Source: Olsenella_K sp051878835
GTDB taxonomy: Bacteria; Actinomycetota; Coriobacteriia; Coriobacteriales; Atopobiaceae
Reading direction: 5' to 3'
Length of the DNA: 64,000 nt
Assembly (NCBI GenBank): GCA_051878835.1
Contig: JBJEKW010000027.1
Location: 62,001 to 126,000, forward strand
The notes beneath the pieces were generated by a model. It made no database searches and was not told the DNA's origin. It saw only the letters and a program-made list of their open reading frames with translations. The position numbers and the translations under genes were made by a program. Each line of letters opens with the position of its first letter. Within the stretch, counting starts at the first letter, position 1. Below are positions 1 through 8,383 of the stretch, piece by piece.

Positions 1-3000
1 GCACCACCTCGATGGTCTGCTCGATGGTGCTGCCGTCCACCTGCAGGGGCTCGCCCGTCTGCTTGTCCATCAGCGTGGCGTGCAGCTGGTACTTCTTGCC
101 GGGAGTCAGGCCCTGGTAGCGCACCTCGTCCGTCAGCCTGGTCGACTTCTTTGGCGCGGTGGAGCGCGCGTCGGAGCCCGAGCCGGTCAGGGTCGTCTGC
201 AGGGTGATGGGCGTGTTCGTGATCGACCTTTGCACCAGCGCGTGCTCGGAGCCTATGGTGACCTCGAAGGGCTGCGCTGGGACGTAGTGCTGGTTCGAGG
301 TCGAGGGGAGCTCGCTGACCTCGTAGGTGCCGTAGGGCAGGGCGCCGCGCTCGTTCGTCACGCGTGCCTGCACCCCGTTGGACCAGGCAAACCACACGCC
401 GTTGGAGGCAGAGAGCTTCGTCTGGTCCACCGACTCCACCCCTCCGTCGTCCAAGAAGGACACGGCCAGGTCGTTGCGGTTGGTGCCCGTGGAGTGGGGC
501 ACGGCGCTGGTGCTGGCCACGCCCGAGCGGTCGGAGACGATGACGTGGCGCTCTCCGGTCTGCTTGTTTGTGACGAGGAAGGCGATGCCGGGCAGGGGCA
601 GCCCGGTGGAGGCGTCGGTCTTGTGGATGCAGAGGTCACCCCTGATGACGGTGTCTCCCACCTCGACGGGCTGGAAGCCCGTGGCCTCGAAGTGACCGTC
701 CGACTGCTGCTGCCCTCGGATCTGCTGCAGGTACACCTGCCTGTCGCTGAGGTTGTAGCCCACGGGTGCCGCCGTCTCCTGGATGGTCACGGTGCCCAGC
801 GGCAGGATGGGGTTATGGTCGGCGTCCAGGTACAGCGGGTCGCCAGAGGCCAGGTAGGTGTCGGGGTCCTTGTACGCACCGACAAGGCTGCAGCGTCCCT
901 GCGCGTCCGTCCTCAACACCCACGAGCGAGTGGGGGAGTCGGGCAGGTCGGCGACGTCGTCGTAGTACCCGTCGTAGTAGCGCAGCGTGAACTGGGCGCC
1001 GGCAAGGCCTTGGCCGCCCGCCTGGTCGGCGTCGGTGGCACTGGCGTCAGCCTGTGCTGAGGAGGACCGCGCGCGCAGCAGCCTGCCTCTGTCGGCGTCG
1101 TACTTCGACACCACCAGGTCCACGGGCTGGCCCAGGGGTTGGTCGGTCACCTCCAGCACGCCGGACGAGCCCGACCCCACATGCACCTCGCGAACGGTCC
1201 CGTCCAGCTGGTAGCCTGCGGGTGCGTTGACCTCGCGCACGTAGTAGGTGCCCAGGGGCAGATGGTCCAGCTGTCCCTCGCCCTTCTGGTTCGTGACGAT
1301 GCGACCGACGAAGCTGCTGGTGCTGCGCAGCTTCCAGCGCTGGGCCACGGTGGAGCCGTCCGTCCCCGCCGCCACGTTGGTGCCCGAGTGGATGTCGCTC
1401 CCGACGACGCCCAGGTACCTGCCCGAGGCGTCCCTCAGTGATATGGTCCCGTCATCGTTTTGGACCACGGACCACGATCCCCCGTCGCCGGTGACGGCGT
1501 TCCCGTCGCCGGTCTGACTGGTGAGGGTCGTGCCCTCGGCCTTGTTCTTCAGGCCGTAGGAGCCGTCGGGGTTCTTCTGGAAGAGCCACTGCTGGTTGTC
1601 CGCACCGCTGCAACGCCACAGCCCCACGTTGTCACTGCCCGTGTCGGCATCCAGCACGTAGTTGTCGTTTGCGCCGGAATGGACCAGGTACCAGTAGCCG
1701 TCCAGGGGGTCGGTGTCCTCCTTCGCCAGCGCCACGTCGGTCTGGTTCTGGGCGTCCTGCTGCGTGCTCCAAACGCCGAACACGGCTCCGGCCAGCGAGT
1801 ACGCCCCGTTGTCCTGGGTCAGCTTCGCGAGGCCGCTGGACTTGCGGACCCAGATGGTGCCCTCCAGGGGCACCTCATGGCTGGCCTCGCCGCAGGGGCG
1901 CAGCGTGGACGTCTGCCCCTCGTGAACCTCCACCTGGTAGACGTTGTCATCCAGCTGGTACCCCTTCGGGGCGCGGCGCTCGCGCACGTAGTAGGTGCCC
2001 TCGGGCAGCTGCGCCGGGTCCTTGGTCGGGCCGTTTGCCCACACCAGCAACCGCCCCTTGCCGTCGGCGTCGGTCACCAGGTAGGTGCCGGTGGACTGCG
2101 TGCACTCCTGGTCCTTCCATACGGAGTACCAGGCCCCCTCGAGCGAGTACGCGTCGTTCGAGCCTATGGTCTTGGGGTCAATGGAGTCCTTCTGCAGGTC
2201 GATGTCGCCGGAGTGCGTGCGCACCACCAGCATGGGCTGCGAGAGGTCGTCCGTGCCTCGCTTTGTGTACACGAGGGCGCAGCGGTTCTCGGGAGCCGTG
2301 GGCACGTTGCGCGCCGGGTCCTCCTCGAAGGCCCTTGCCGCCTGGTACAGGCGCACGCCGGCCTTCCACCCCAGCTCGTCTCGGGTGATGAACTGGAGGA
2401 TCCTGCCGGGGTTCCTCATCTGGTCCGACTCGTGCAGCAGCCTGCAGTCGGTGTCCAGGCAGCCCTGCTCCATCCAGTAGGCGTACTGGGTGGCCCAGCG
2501 CGCCTCGTCTGCCGTGAGCTCCTGCCCCTCGATGACCGTCGTGTTGTTGTAGCCGTGCAGCGTGATGTAGCCCATGGCGCCCGTGGCCACGTGGCTGTAG
2601 TCGTACTTCTCGCCGGTCTTGGGGTCGTGCTTCTCGAGCTCGAGGCAGTACGACACGTTGCCCTGGGCGTCCGTGAACGAGAAGGTCGGGTTGTTCATGT
2701 TTCGCTCGGTGGTGAAGGTGGTCTCGGATGCCGCCTCGTCTGGCTTCTCGGAGGGCGACGACGTGTCCTGCGCAGCGGCGCTGAGGGGGCACAACAGCTG
2801 GTACAGCACCAGGATCGTGGCCAGCGCCGCGTTGAGGACGGCGCGCGGAGCGCGTGCGCGGCATCCGTGCGAAGCGTCTGCGGGTCGCCGCTTGGCCATG
2901 GCCTCCCAGGACGCGAACGAACTTCTGCCTGCGTGTCCGGGCGCCACGGGGCGAGAGCCATGCAGCCGGTCGCCTCCGCGCAGTCGTGCGCGGGGCCACC

Positions 3001-3109
3001 GGCGCTGGCGCTCTGCGTCCGGGACCGCATCCAGGCGGGCGCGACGCGCGTGCGCCGCCTCCGGCGCCACCCCTCGGGGTGCATGGGCAATGCTGGGCTT
3101 CGTGGGCAT
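1..3109 (-). CDS. Thioester/Cna-B/ricin-lectin/VaFE surface adhesin (3' end outside window)
   Basis: An open frame runs without a stop from ATG 3109 (GGAGG five bases upstream) to the window edge, about 1036 residues; the C-terminus and any sorting signal lie outside. The first 90 residues are Arg-rich, then a hydrophobic segment (about 91-112) ends in an Ala-rich signal-peptidase-like site. An in-frame ATG at 2899 directly before the signal peptide is an alternative start but has a poorly spaced ribosome site. Residues 130-215 look like a TQXA thioester domain: Cys155 in SYCLELE and Gln208 in WATQYAYW would form the bond. Cna-B-like domains follow (about 296-400, 403-655, 660-850, then more), with KGYQL and APAGYQL strand motifs. 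A ricin-type beta-trefoil (about 468-596, NQQW and QRWKL motifs) sits inside the second Cna-B domain. The last visible part (from about 985, TDEVRYQGLTPGKKY) is a VaFE repeat. Inferred role: covalent and carbohydrate-mediated host adhesion, possibly as a pilus tip. Confidence 0.85.
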   Translation of the reverse strand, partial: MPTKPSIAHAPRGVAPEAAHARRARLDAVPDAERQRRWPRARLRGGDRLHGSRPVAPGHAGRSSFASWEAMAKRRPADASHGCRARAPRAVLNAALATILVLYQLLCPLSAAAQDTSSPSEKPDEAASETTFTTERNMNNPTFSFTDAQGNVSYCLELEKHDPKTGEKYDYSHVATGAMGYITLHGYNNTTVIEGQELTADEARWATQYAYWMEQGCLDTDCRLLHESDQMRNPGRILQFITRDELGWKAGVRLYQAARAFEEDPARNVPTAPENRCALVYTKRGTDDLSQPMLVVRTHSGDIDLQKDSIDPKTIGSNDAYSLEGAWYSVWKDQECTQSTGTYLVTDADGKGRLLVWANGPTKDPAQLPEGTYYVRERRAPKGYQLDDNVYQVEVHEGQTSTLRPCGEASHEVPLEGTIWVRKSSGLAKLTQDNGAYSLAGAVFGVWSTQQDAQNQTDVALAKEDTDPLDGYWYLVHSGANDNYVLDADTGSDNVGLWRCSGADNQQWLFQKNPDGSYGLKNKAEGTTLTSQTGDGNAVTGDGGSWSVVQNDDGTISLRDASGRYLGVVGSDIHSGTNVAAGTDGSTVAQRWKLRSTSSFVGRIVTNQKGEGQLDHLPLGTYYVREVNAPAGYQLDGTVREVHVGSGSSGVLEVTDQPLGQPVDLVVSKYDADRGRLLRARSSSAQADASATDADQAGGQGLAGAQFTLRYYDGYYDDVADLPDSPTRSWVLRTDAQGRCSLVGAYKDPDTYLASGDPLYLDADHNPILPLGTVTIQETAAPVGYNLSDRQVYLQQIRGQQQSDGHFEATGFQPVEVGDTVIRGDLCIHKTDASTGLPLPGIAFLVTNKQTGERHVIVSDRSGVASTSAVPHSTGTNRNDLAVSFLDDGGVESVDQTKLSASNGVWFAWSNGVQARVTNERGALPYGTYEVSELPSTSNQHYVPAQPFEVTIGSEHALVQRSITNTPITLQTTLTGSGSDARSTAPKKSTRLTDEVRYQGLTPGKKYQLHATLMDKQTGEPLQVDGSTIEQTIEVV

Positions 3110-3226
3110 GTGTTCCTCCCTAGCTCGTGCCGTGCCCGTCGGGGTGTACCTTGCGCTCCCGGCGAGCCGCCACCGCGTGGCGGAGCGCCACAATACCCCC
3201 TTTGACCTGCATGAACATTGCCTTTG

Positions 3227-3267
3227 GCTGGCATGTGTCTGGCAGGAAGCTGGCACGTGCCTGGCAG
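3227..3267. repeat. Two 19-bp direct repeats upstream of the adhesin
   Basis: GCTGGCATGTGTCTGGCAG (3227-3245) and GCTGGCACGTGCCTGGCAG (3249-3267) differ at two bases and lie 22 bp apart, two helical turns. The second contains the perfect palindrome GGCACGTGCC. The position between the divergent adhesin and tRNA-Gly suggests a regulator site, but no regulator is identified. The rest of 3110-3376 holds nothing else I can name. Confidence 0.4.
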
Positions 3268-3376
3268 CGAATCGAAGCCTTCGCAGGTCAGAATCCCTGC
3301 GCGCTGCCGGAATTTTCCCGCCGGCACCTGGCGTGGGAGGGAAAAATTTTTTTCTGTGTTAGAATTCCCTTCGTAC

Positions 3377-3451
3377 GCGGGCATCGCCAAGTGGTAAGGC
3401 AACGGCTTCCCAAGCCGTCATCCGCGGGTTCGAATCCCGTTGCCCGCTCCA
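3377..3451 (+). tRNA. tRNA-Gly (anticodon CCC)
   Basis: Full cloverleaf: acceptor GCGGGCA pairs with TGCCCGC, the anticodon loop is TTCCCAA (anticodon CCC, codon GGG), the T loop is TTCGAAT, and CCA is encoded at 3449-3451. A TAGAAT -10-like hexamer lies at 3360-3365. Confidence 0.95.
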
Positions 3452-3462
3452 GAGCATCCTTA

Positions 3463-3484
3463 GGGCCCCATATGGGGCCCTTTT
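3463..3484 (+). terminator. Intrinsic terminator after tRNA-Gly
   Basis: GGGCCCC-ATAT-GGGGCCC stem followed by TTTT, just after the tRNA CCA end. Confidence 0.85.
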
Positions 3485-3589
3485 CATGTGTGCGGAGTCT
3501 GCTTGTCCTTCTTGCTGGGTAGATACCGTTGGGCGTGCATGCACGCATGAGCATGACATTAAAATTTTTATGATTCGAGGAGGAATCCC

Positions 3590-4864
3590 ATGAGTCTTCC
3601 CATGACCGAGGCCGAGGTCCGCAGCTCCATGCGGGGCCTCTCGCATCAGCTGGACCTCTATGCCACGCTGTTGGTCCGCAAGGGGGCGGCGGTGCAGCAG
3701 GGCAGCGAGCTGGTGGTGTTCGCCCCCGTGGAGCGCGCCGACTTCGTCCGTCGCGTCGTCCGCGCCGCCTACAAGGCCGGCGCCGCGCACGTGACCGTGA
3801 TCTGGTCCGACGACGAGATCACGCGTCTGACCTACGAGAACGTGGACATCGAGCGCCTGCGCCACACGCCGTCCTGGAAGCGCGAGCAGCTGGACTCGCT
3901 GGCCCAGGCCGGCGCCAGCTTCCTGTTTCTGGAGGGCACGGACCCGTCGGTGCTGAAGGGCATAGACCCCGCGAAGCCCGCGGCCGTGTCCCACGCGCGC
4001 AACACCGAGTGCAAGGCCTTCCGCGACGGCATGGACTTCGGCCGCAACGTGTGGTGCATCGCGGGCGTGCCCGTGGCCAAGTGGGCCTGCCACGTGTTTC
4101 CCGGCCTGTCGCCCGAGGAGGCGGTCTACCGCCTGTGGGTGGCCATCCTGGAGGTCTCGCGCGCCGCGGGCGACGACCCGCAGAGCGAGTGGGAGCGCCA
4201 CAACGCCAACTTCGAGAAGAACAAGCGGATCCTGAACACGTACGCCTTCGACAGCCTGCACTACACGTCGTCCAATGGCACCGACCTCACGCTGGGCCTG
4301 AACCACGGGCACATCTGGGAGGGCGGCGCAGGCCGCACGGTGGACGGGAAGGTCTTCTTTCCCAACATCCCGACCGAGGAGGTGTTCACCTCGCCCGACC
4401 GCAACCGCGCAGACGGCGTGGTGCACTCCGCCCTGCCGCTGGTACACGCGGGCCAGGTCGTGCGCGACTTCTGGTTCAAGTTCCAGGCAGGCAAGGTCGT
4501 GGACTTTGGCGCCTCCGAGGGCAAAGACGTGCTGGCGCACATCCTGAAGACCGACGAGGGTGCCTGCAGGCTGGGCGAGTGCGCACTCATCGCCAAGAAC
4601 ACACCCATCCGCGAGAGCGGTGTGCTGTTCTACGACACGCTGTACGACGAGAACGCCAGCTGCCACCTGGCGCTGGGCATGGGCTTCCCCGAGTGCATCG
4701 ACGGAGGCTTCCAGATGACGAAGGAGCAGCTGGTGGAGCACGGCGTCAACCAGAGCAGCACGCACGTGGACTTCATGATTGGCTCCGACGACCTCAACGT
4801 GACGGGCCTCACGGCCGACGGCCAGGAGGTGCCCGTGTTCGTGGACGGGCTGTGGGCCTGGTAG
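3590..4864 (+). CDS. M29-family metallo-aminopeptidase (AmpS/PepS/AmpT type)
   Basis: 424 residues, full length for family M29. ATG 3590 follows GAGGAGG at good spacing. The family removes N-terminal residues from peptides in the cytoplasm with two divalent metals. Likely metal ligands are visible: Glu263/264 in NIPTEEVF, Glu330 in LGECALI, His359 in ASCHLALG, and His392 and Asp394 in THVDFMIGS. The gene stands alone between two tRNA genes. It fits the peptide-based metabolism suggested by the peptide ABC transporter at 8384-14140. Family assignment is firm; exact specificity cannot be read from sequence. Confidence 0.93.
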   Translation: MSLPMTEAEVRSSMRGLSHQLDLYATLLVRKGAAVQQGSELVVFAPVERADFVRRVVRAAYKAGAAHVTVIWSDDEITRLTYENVDIERLRHTPSWKREQLDSLAQAGASFLFLEGTDPSVLKGIDPAKPAAVSHARNTECKAFRDGMDFGRNVWCIAGVPVAKWACHVFPGLSPEEAVYRLWVAILEVSRAAGDDPQSEWERHNANFEKNKRILNTYAFDSLHYTSSNGTDLTLGLNHGHIWEGGAGRTVDGKVFFPNIPTEEVFTSPDRNRADGVVHSALPLVHAGQVVRDFWFKFQAGKVVDFGASEGKDVLAHILKTDEGACRLGECALIAKNTPIRESGVLFYDTLYDENASCHLALGMGFPECIDGGFQMTKEQLVEHGVNQSSTHVDFMIGSDDLNVTGLTADGQEVPVFVDGLWAW

Positions 4865-4918
4865 AAACCGGCGCGTGGGTCTTGGGTGACCGCATGGCGT
4901 GATAGAATCGACAAAGAT

Positions 4919-4994
4919 GCGCTCTTAGCTCAGTTGGTAGAGCAGGGGACTTTTAATCCCAAGGTCGAGGGTTCGACCCCCTCAGGGCGCACCA
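4919..4994 (+). tRNA. tRNA-Lys (anticodon TTT)
   Basis: Acceptor GCGCTCT pairs with AGGGCGC (with G-U pairs), D arm GCTCAGTTGGTAGAGC, anticodon loop CTTTTAA, T arm GAGGGTTCGACCCCCTC, encoded CCA at 4992-4994. A TAGAAT -10-like box lies at 4903-4908. Confidence 0.96.
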
Positions 4995-5004
4995 GAGAAA
5001 TCGC

Positions 5005-5036
5005 AGGCCGGGAACAGCTGGGTTCCCGGCCTTCTT
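5005..5036 (+). terminator. Terminator after tRNA-Lys
   Basis: GGCCGGGAAC and GTTCCCGGCC form a 10-bp stem followed by TTCTTT. Confidence 0.85.
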
Positions 5037-5202
5037 TGTGTCCCGTTTGTTTCCATTTGCACGGAATCTGTCGACTTTCGGCGCCTGAGCGTCCGCCAAG
5101 TCCTATAGTGCGAACCACCAAAAGGGCACGCGCCAATCGGGCAGCGTGCCAGCTGCAGCCGCGTGCGTTGCACGCGCCACTCGCTTATGAGGAGGCCACG
5201 CT

Positions 5203-5283
5203 ATGAAGCGTATGTTCGCGAACATGCACCACCGTACCGCGAATGGGGTCTCTCTGCGACGTATGAACCGACAGGACGCCTAA
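5203..5283 (+). CDS. Possible Arg-rich leader peptide upstream of argG
   Basis: A 26-codon frame starts at ATG 5203 behind a near-perfect ribosome site (GAGGAGG, seven bases upstream) and ends with TAA at 5281-5283, 152 bases before argG. Five of 26 residues are Arg (CGT, CGT, CGA, CGT, CGA), including an Arg-Arg pair near the end. The stop codon falls in the loop of a possible hairpin (about 5270-5298) containing a T run. Small Arg-rich leaders controlling arginine genes are plausible, but I do not know a described homologue. It could be a chance ORF; the strong ribosome site in otherwise non-coding DNA is the main support. The remainder of 5041-5435 holds only this and the candidate ARG box. 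Confidence 0.4.
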   Translation: MKRMFANMHHRTANGVSLRRMNRQDA

Positions 5284-5398
5284 ACCAGCGTTTTTGTCCG
5301 TCGGCACCAAATGGCCACCAGCTGGCCCTTCTTACCACACAGACAAATTGCGTTGCGTCTTGTCGGACTTGAAGCGTTCACACTTCTTCACGTCTACA

Positions 5399-5416
5399 CA
5401 TATATAAAAATATTAA
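5399..5416. promoter_or_regulatory. Candidate ArgR (ARG-box-like) site
   Basis: CATATATAAAAATATTAA is an isolated AT-rich 18-mer in GC-rich DNA, 20 bases before argG. It resembles the Bacillus ARG box (CATGAATAAAAATTCAAG) in its CAT start and central TAAAAAT. No argR gene is visible in the window. Confidence 0.35.
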
Positions 5417-5435
5417 TTACTTAGGAGACTTCATC

Positions 5436-6659
5436 ATGGCAAAGGAAAAGGCAGTTCTGGCGTACTCCGGCGGTCTGGACACTTCGGTCATCGTGCGGTG
5501 GCTGCAGAACGAGAAGAACATGGACGTCATCGCCATCTGCGGCAACGTGGGCCAGGACGAGAAGGACCTGGACTGGGTCGTCCAGAAGGCGTACAAGATG
5601 GGCGCCATCTACGCCGAGGCGCTGGACATGCGCGAGGAGTACTGCAACACCATCGTAAAGAGCGCCATCCAGGCCAACGGCATGTACGAGGGCGTCTACC
5701 CCCTGCTGTCCGCCCTCAGCCGTCCCGTCATCTCGAAGCACCTGGTGGACATCGCCCACCAGTACGGCGCCACCACCATCGTGCACGGCTGCACCGGCAA
5801 GGGCAACGACCAGGTCCGTTTTGAGACCTGCATCCACGCCCTGGATCCCAGCCTGAAGATCATCGCCCCCGTGCGCATCTGGGACCTCACCACGCGTGAG
5901 AGCGAGATGGACTGGGCCGAGCAGAACGACGTGCCCATTCCCGTGACCAAGAAGAAGCCCTACTCCATCGACGACAACCTGTGGGGTCGCGCCATCGAGT
6001 GCGGTGTCCTGGAGGACACCTGGAACCAGCCGCCCGCGGACATCTGGACGATGACCACCGACCCCGAGCAGGCTCCTGACACCCCGACCTTCGTCGAGAT
6101 CACCTTCGACGCCGGCGTGCCCGTGGCCATTGACGGCCAGAAGATGGACCTGCTGCCGCTGGTCGTGAAGGCCAACCAGATTGCCGGCTCCAACGGCTAC
6201 GGCCGCATCGACATGATCGAGGACCGCACCGTGGGCCTGAAGAGCCGCGAGTGCTACGAGTGCCCCGGCGCCATGCTGCTGATCGAGGCCCACAAGCAGC
6301 TGGAGACCCTGTGCCTCGACCGCGAGACGCTGAAGCTGAAGCAGCACATGGACCAGGAGTGGGCAAGCCAGGTGTACTACGGCTACTGGTACAGCCAGGT
6401 CCGCAACTCCATCGACGCCTTCAACGCCTACACGCAGAAGTTCGTCAGCGGCACCGTGCGCTTCAAGCTGTACAAGGGCTCCCTGCTGATGGACGGCGTA
6501 AAGAGCGACTACAGCCTGTATGATTATGGCCTGGCCACCTACAGCGAGGGCGACACCTTCGACCGCACCGCTTCGAAGGGCTTCATCGACATCCACTCGC
6601 TGGAGAACACCACCTGGTCCAAGGTCCAGGGTCCCGCCTCGGGCAACCAGCCCGCGTAG
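5436..6659 (+). CDS. argG: Argininosuccinate synthase
   Basis: 407 residues, full length. The enzyme joins citrulline and aspartate using ATP, the seventh step of arginine synthesis, in the cytoplasm. The N-terminal PP-loop AYSGGLDTS (residues 9-17) binds ATP. The citrulline/aspartate-site segments HGCTGKGNDQVRFE, KKKPYSIDDNLWGR and KSRECYECPGA are intact. ATG 5436 follows TTAGGAGA. It is followed by argH after 85 bases containing a hairpin. The leader carries an Arg-rich mini-ORF and a possible ARG box, suggesting arginine-responsive control. Confidence 0.97.
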   Translation: MAKEKAVLAYSGGLDTSVIVRWLQNEKNMDVIAICGNVGQDEKDLDWVVQKAYKMGAIYAEALDMREEYCNTIVKSAIQANGMYEGVYPLLSALSRPVISKHLVDIAHQYGATTIVHGCTGKGNDQVRFETCIHALDPSLKIIAPVRIWDLTTRESEMDWAEQNDVPIPVTKKKPYSIDDNLWGRAIECGVLEDTWNQPPADIWTMTTDPEQAPDTPTFVEITFDAGVPVAIDGQKMDLLPLVVKANQIAGSNGYGRIDMIEDRTVGLKSRECYECPGAMLLIEAHKQLETLCLDRETLKLKQHMDQEWASQVYYGYWYSQVRNSIDAFNAYTQKFVSGTVRFKLYKGSLLMDGVKSDYSLYDYGLATYSEGDTFDRTASKGFIDIHSLENTTWSKVQGPASGNQPA

Positions 6660-6681
6660 GCACGGCACAACCAGACGACGT

Positions 6682-6715
6682 GGCGGCCTTGCCCCTGTGG
6701 CAGGGCCGCCTTTTT
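6682..6715 (+). terminator. Hairpin with T run between argG and argH
   Basis: GGCGGCC and GGGCCGCC arms with an internal loop, then TTTTT at 6711-6715. Its place inside the argGH unit suggests partial termination or attenuation. Confidence 0.6.
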
Positions 6716-6744
6716 ATCAGAGGGACGGCATCGGGAGGCAGCAC

Positions 6745-8139
6745 ATGGCACTTTGGGGCGGCAGGTTCCAGAAGGGCGTCGACCAGTTCACGCAGGAGTT
6801 CGGCGCCTCGCTTGAGGTCGACAAGAACATGGCCCAGCAGGACATCGCGGGTTCCCGCGCGCACGCGCGCATGCTGGCAAAGCAGGGCATCATCAGCCAG
6901 GACGACCAGAAGGCCATCGACGCCGGCCTGCGGGACATATCGCAGCAGATAAAGGACGGCACCTTCCCCTGGGACGTGAACGACGAGGACGTGCACATGG
7001 CCGTGGAGTCCAAGCTGACGCAGGCCATAGGCCAGCCCGGCGCCCGCCTGCACACGGGACGCTCGCGCAACGACCAGGTGGCCACCGACATCCGCCTGCT
7101 GGCGAAGGACCTGGCGTCCCAGCTGATGCACGGCAACGTGGAGCTGCGCCGCGTGGTGCTGCAGCAGGCGCAGCAGCACCTGGGCGTCGTGATGCCCGGC
7201 TACACGCACCTGCAGCACGCGCAGCCCGTACTGCTGTCCCACCACCTGCTGGCCTACTTCTGGATGTTCACCCGCGACTACGTGCGCCTGCGCGCAGCCT
7301 ACGACGCCGCGGACGCCAACCCCCTGGGCTCGGCGGCGCTGGCGGGCACCACGTACCCGCTGGACCGCCAGTACACCACGCAGCTGCTGGGCTTCGACCA
7401 CGCCATCCCCAACTCCATGGACGCGGTGTCCGACCGCGACTACCTGCTGGATTTGGAGTACGCCTGCAGCGTGGCCATGATGCACCTCTCGCGCCTGTGC
7501 GAGGAGATCGTGATGTGGAGCTCGACGGAGTTCGGCTTCATCACGCTGTCCGACTCGTACTCCACGGGATCTTCCATCATGCCGCAAAAGAAGAACCCCG
7601 ACTTCGCCGAGCTGACGCGCGGAAAGACCGGCCGCGTGTACGGCGACCTGATGGCCCTTTTGACCACCATGAAGTCGCTGCCCCTGGCGTACAACAAGGA
7701 CCTTCAGGAGTGCAAGGAGGGCCCGCTGGACGCGGCAAAGACCCTCAGCGACTGCATGGAGATTGCCGCCGGCATGCTGGAGACCATGACCGTGCACGAC
7801 GACGTCATGCTGTCCCAGGCCGGGAAGGGCTTCACAGCCGCCACCGACGTGGCCGACTACCTGGCAAAGAAGGGCATGCCCTTCCGTCAGGCCCACGAGG
7901 TCGTGGGCAAGCTGGTGCTGTACTGCGAGCAGCACCACAAGGGCCTGGAGGACCTGACCGCGCAGGAGTTCAAGGCCGCAAGCCCGCTGTTCGAGGACGA
8001 CGTGGCCCAGGACCTGGACCCTGCGGGCATCGCCAACGCGCGCAACACCTACGGCGGCACGGGCACGAAGGCCGTCCAGGTGCAGCTGGGCGAGGCTGCC
8101 GATGCGCTGAAGGCGGACCAGCAGAACCTCCCGCACTAG
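6745..8139 (+). CDS. argH: Argininosuccinate lyase
   Basis: 464 residues, the usual length. It splits argininosuccinate into arginine and fumarate. It belongs to the fumarase/aspartase superfamily, whose signature GSSIMPQKKNP is at residues 275-285; the substrate loop HTGRSRNDQ and TATHLQ-equivalent PGYTHLQHAQP are intact. The start at ATG 6745 (MALWGGRF) is chosen from GGGAGG eight bases upstream and the family's usual N-terminus; the frame is open further upstream but that part overlaps argG. It forms the argGH pair. Confidence 0.97.
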   Translation: MALWGGRFQKGVDQFTQEFGASLEVDKNMAQQDIAGSRAHARMLAKQGIISQDDQKAIDAGLRDISQQIKDGTFPWDVNDEDVHMAVESKLTQAIGQPGARLHTGRSRNDQVATDIRLLAKDLASQLMHGNVELRRVVLQQAQQHLGVVMPGYTHLQHAQPVLLSHHLLAYFWMFTRDYVRLRAAYDAADANPLGSAALAGTTYPLDRQYTTQLLGFDHAIPNSMDAVSDRDYLLDLEYACSVAMMHLSRLCEEIVMWSSTEFGFITLSDSYSTGSSIMPQKKNPDFAELTRGKTGRVYGDLMALLTTMKSLPLAYNKDLQECKEGPLDAAKTLSDCMEIAAGMLETMTVHDDVMLSQAGKGFTAATDVADYLAKKGMPFRQAHEVVGKLVLYCEQHHKGLEDLTAQEFKAASPLFEDDVAQDLDPAGIANARNTYGGTGTKAVQVQLGEAADALKADQQNLPH

Positions 8140-8192
8140 CGCTTTGCGGATAGAGGACTTCTGAATCGAGGGGTGTTTAATAGCACAACGAG

Positions 8193-8227
8193 TGCCGGGT
8201 GGAGCGCTTCTACCCGGCATTTTTTTA
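8193..8227 (+). terminator. Terminator after argH
   Basis: TGCCGGGT and ACCCGGCA stem followed by seven T. Confidence 0.88.
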
Positions 8228-8327
8228 TTTAATGTTGATTACAAGCAAGAAAATACTCATATACAAAAAGAAATCATCAATCTTGATGTAACTCGGGAAC
8301 CTTAGATTAATCCCTAGTTCGAATGGC

Positions 8328-8368
8328 CGGAAGCGTGCCAGTTTCTACGGGGAGGGTAGCCGCTTCCG
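8328..8368 (+). promoter_or_regulatory. Inverted repeat in the leader of the peptide transporter
   Basis: CGGAAGCG (8328-8335) and CGCTTCCG (8361-8368) are perfect inverted arms. A second stem, CTAC/GTAG, nests in the loop. The downstream arm ends two bases before the GAAAGGAG ribosome site, so the structure could be an RNA control element or an operator. Rest of 8228-8383: AT-rich, nothing else recognised. Confidence 0.35.
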
Positions 8369-8383
8369 ATGAAAGGAGCCAAT

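Noticed and set aside
80..3205. Plus-strand open frames across the left end
   Set aside because: The minus-strand frame encodes recognisable thioester, Cna-B, ricin and VaFE domains; it has no stop inside the window and so is the real gene.
8310..8370. Purine riboswitch (AGTTTCTAC resembles its J2/3 strand)
   Set aside because: The flanking P1 helix and the loop-loop sequences of that aptamer are not found; only the nine-base similarity remains.
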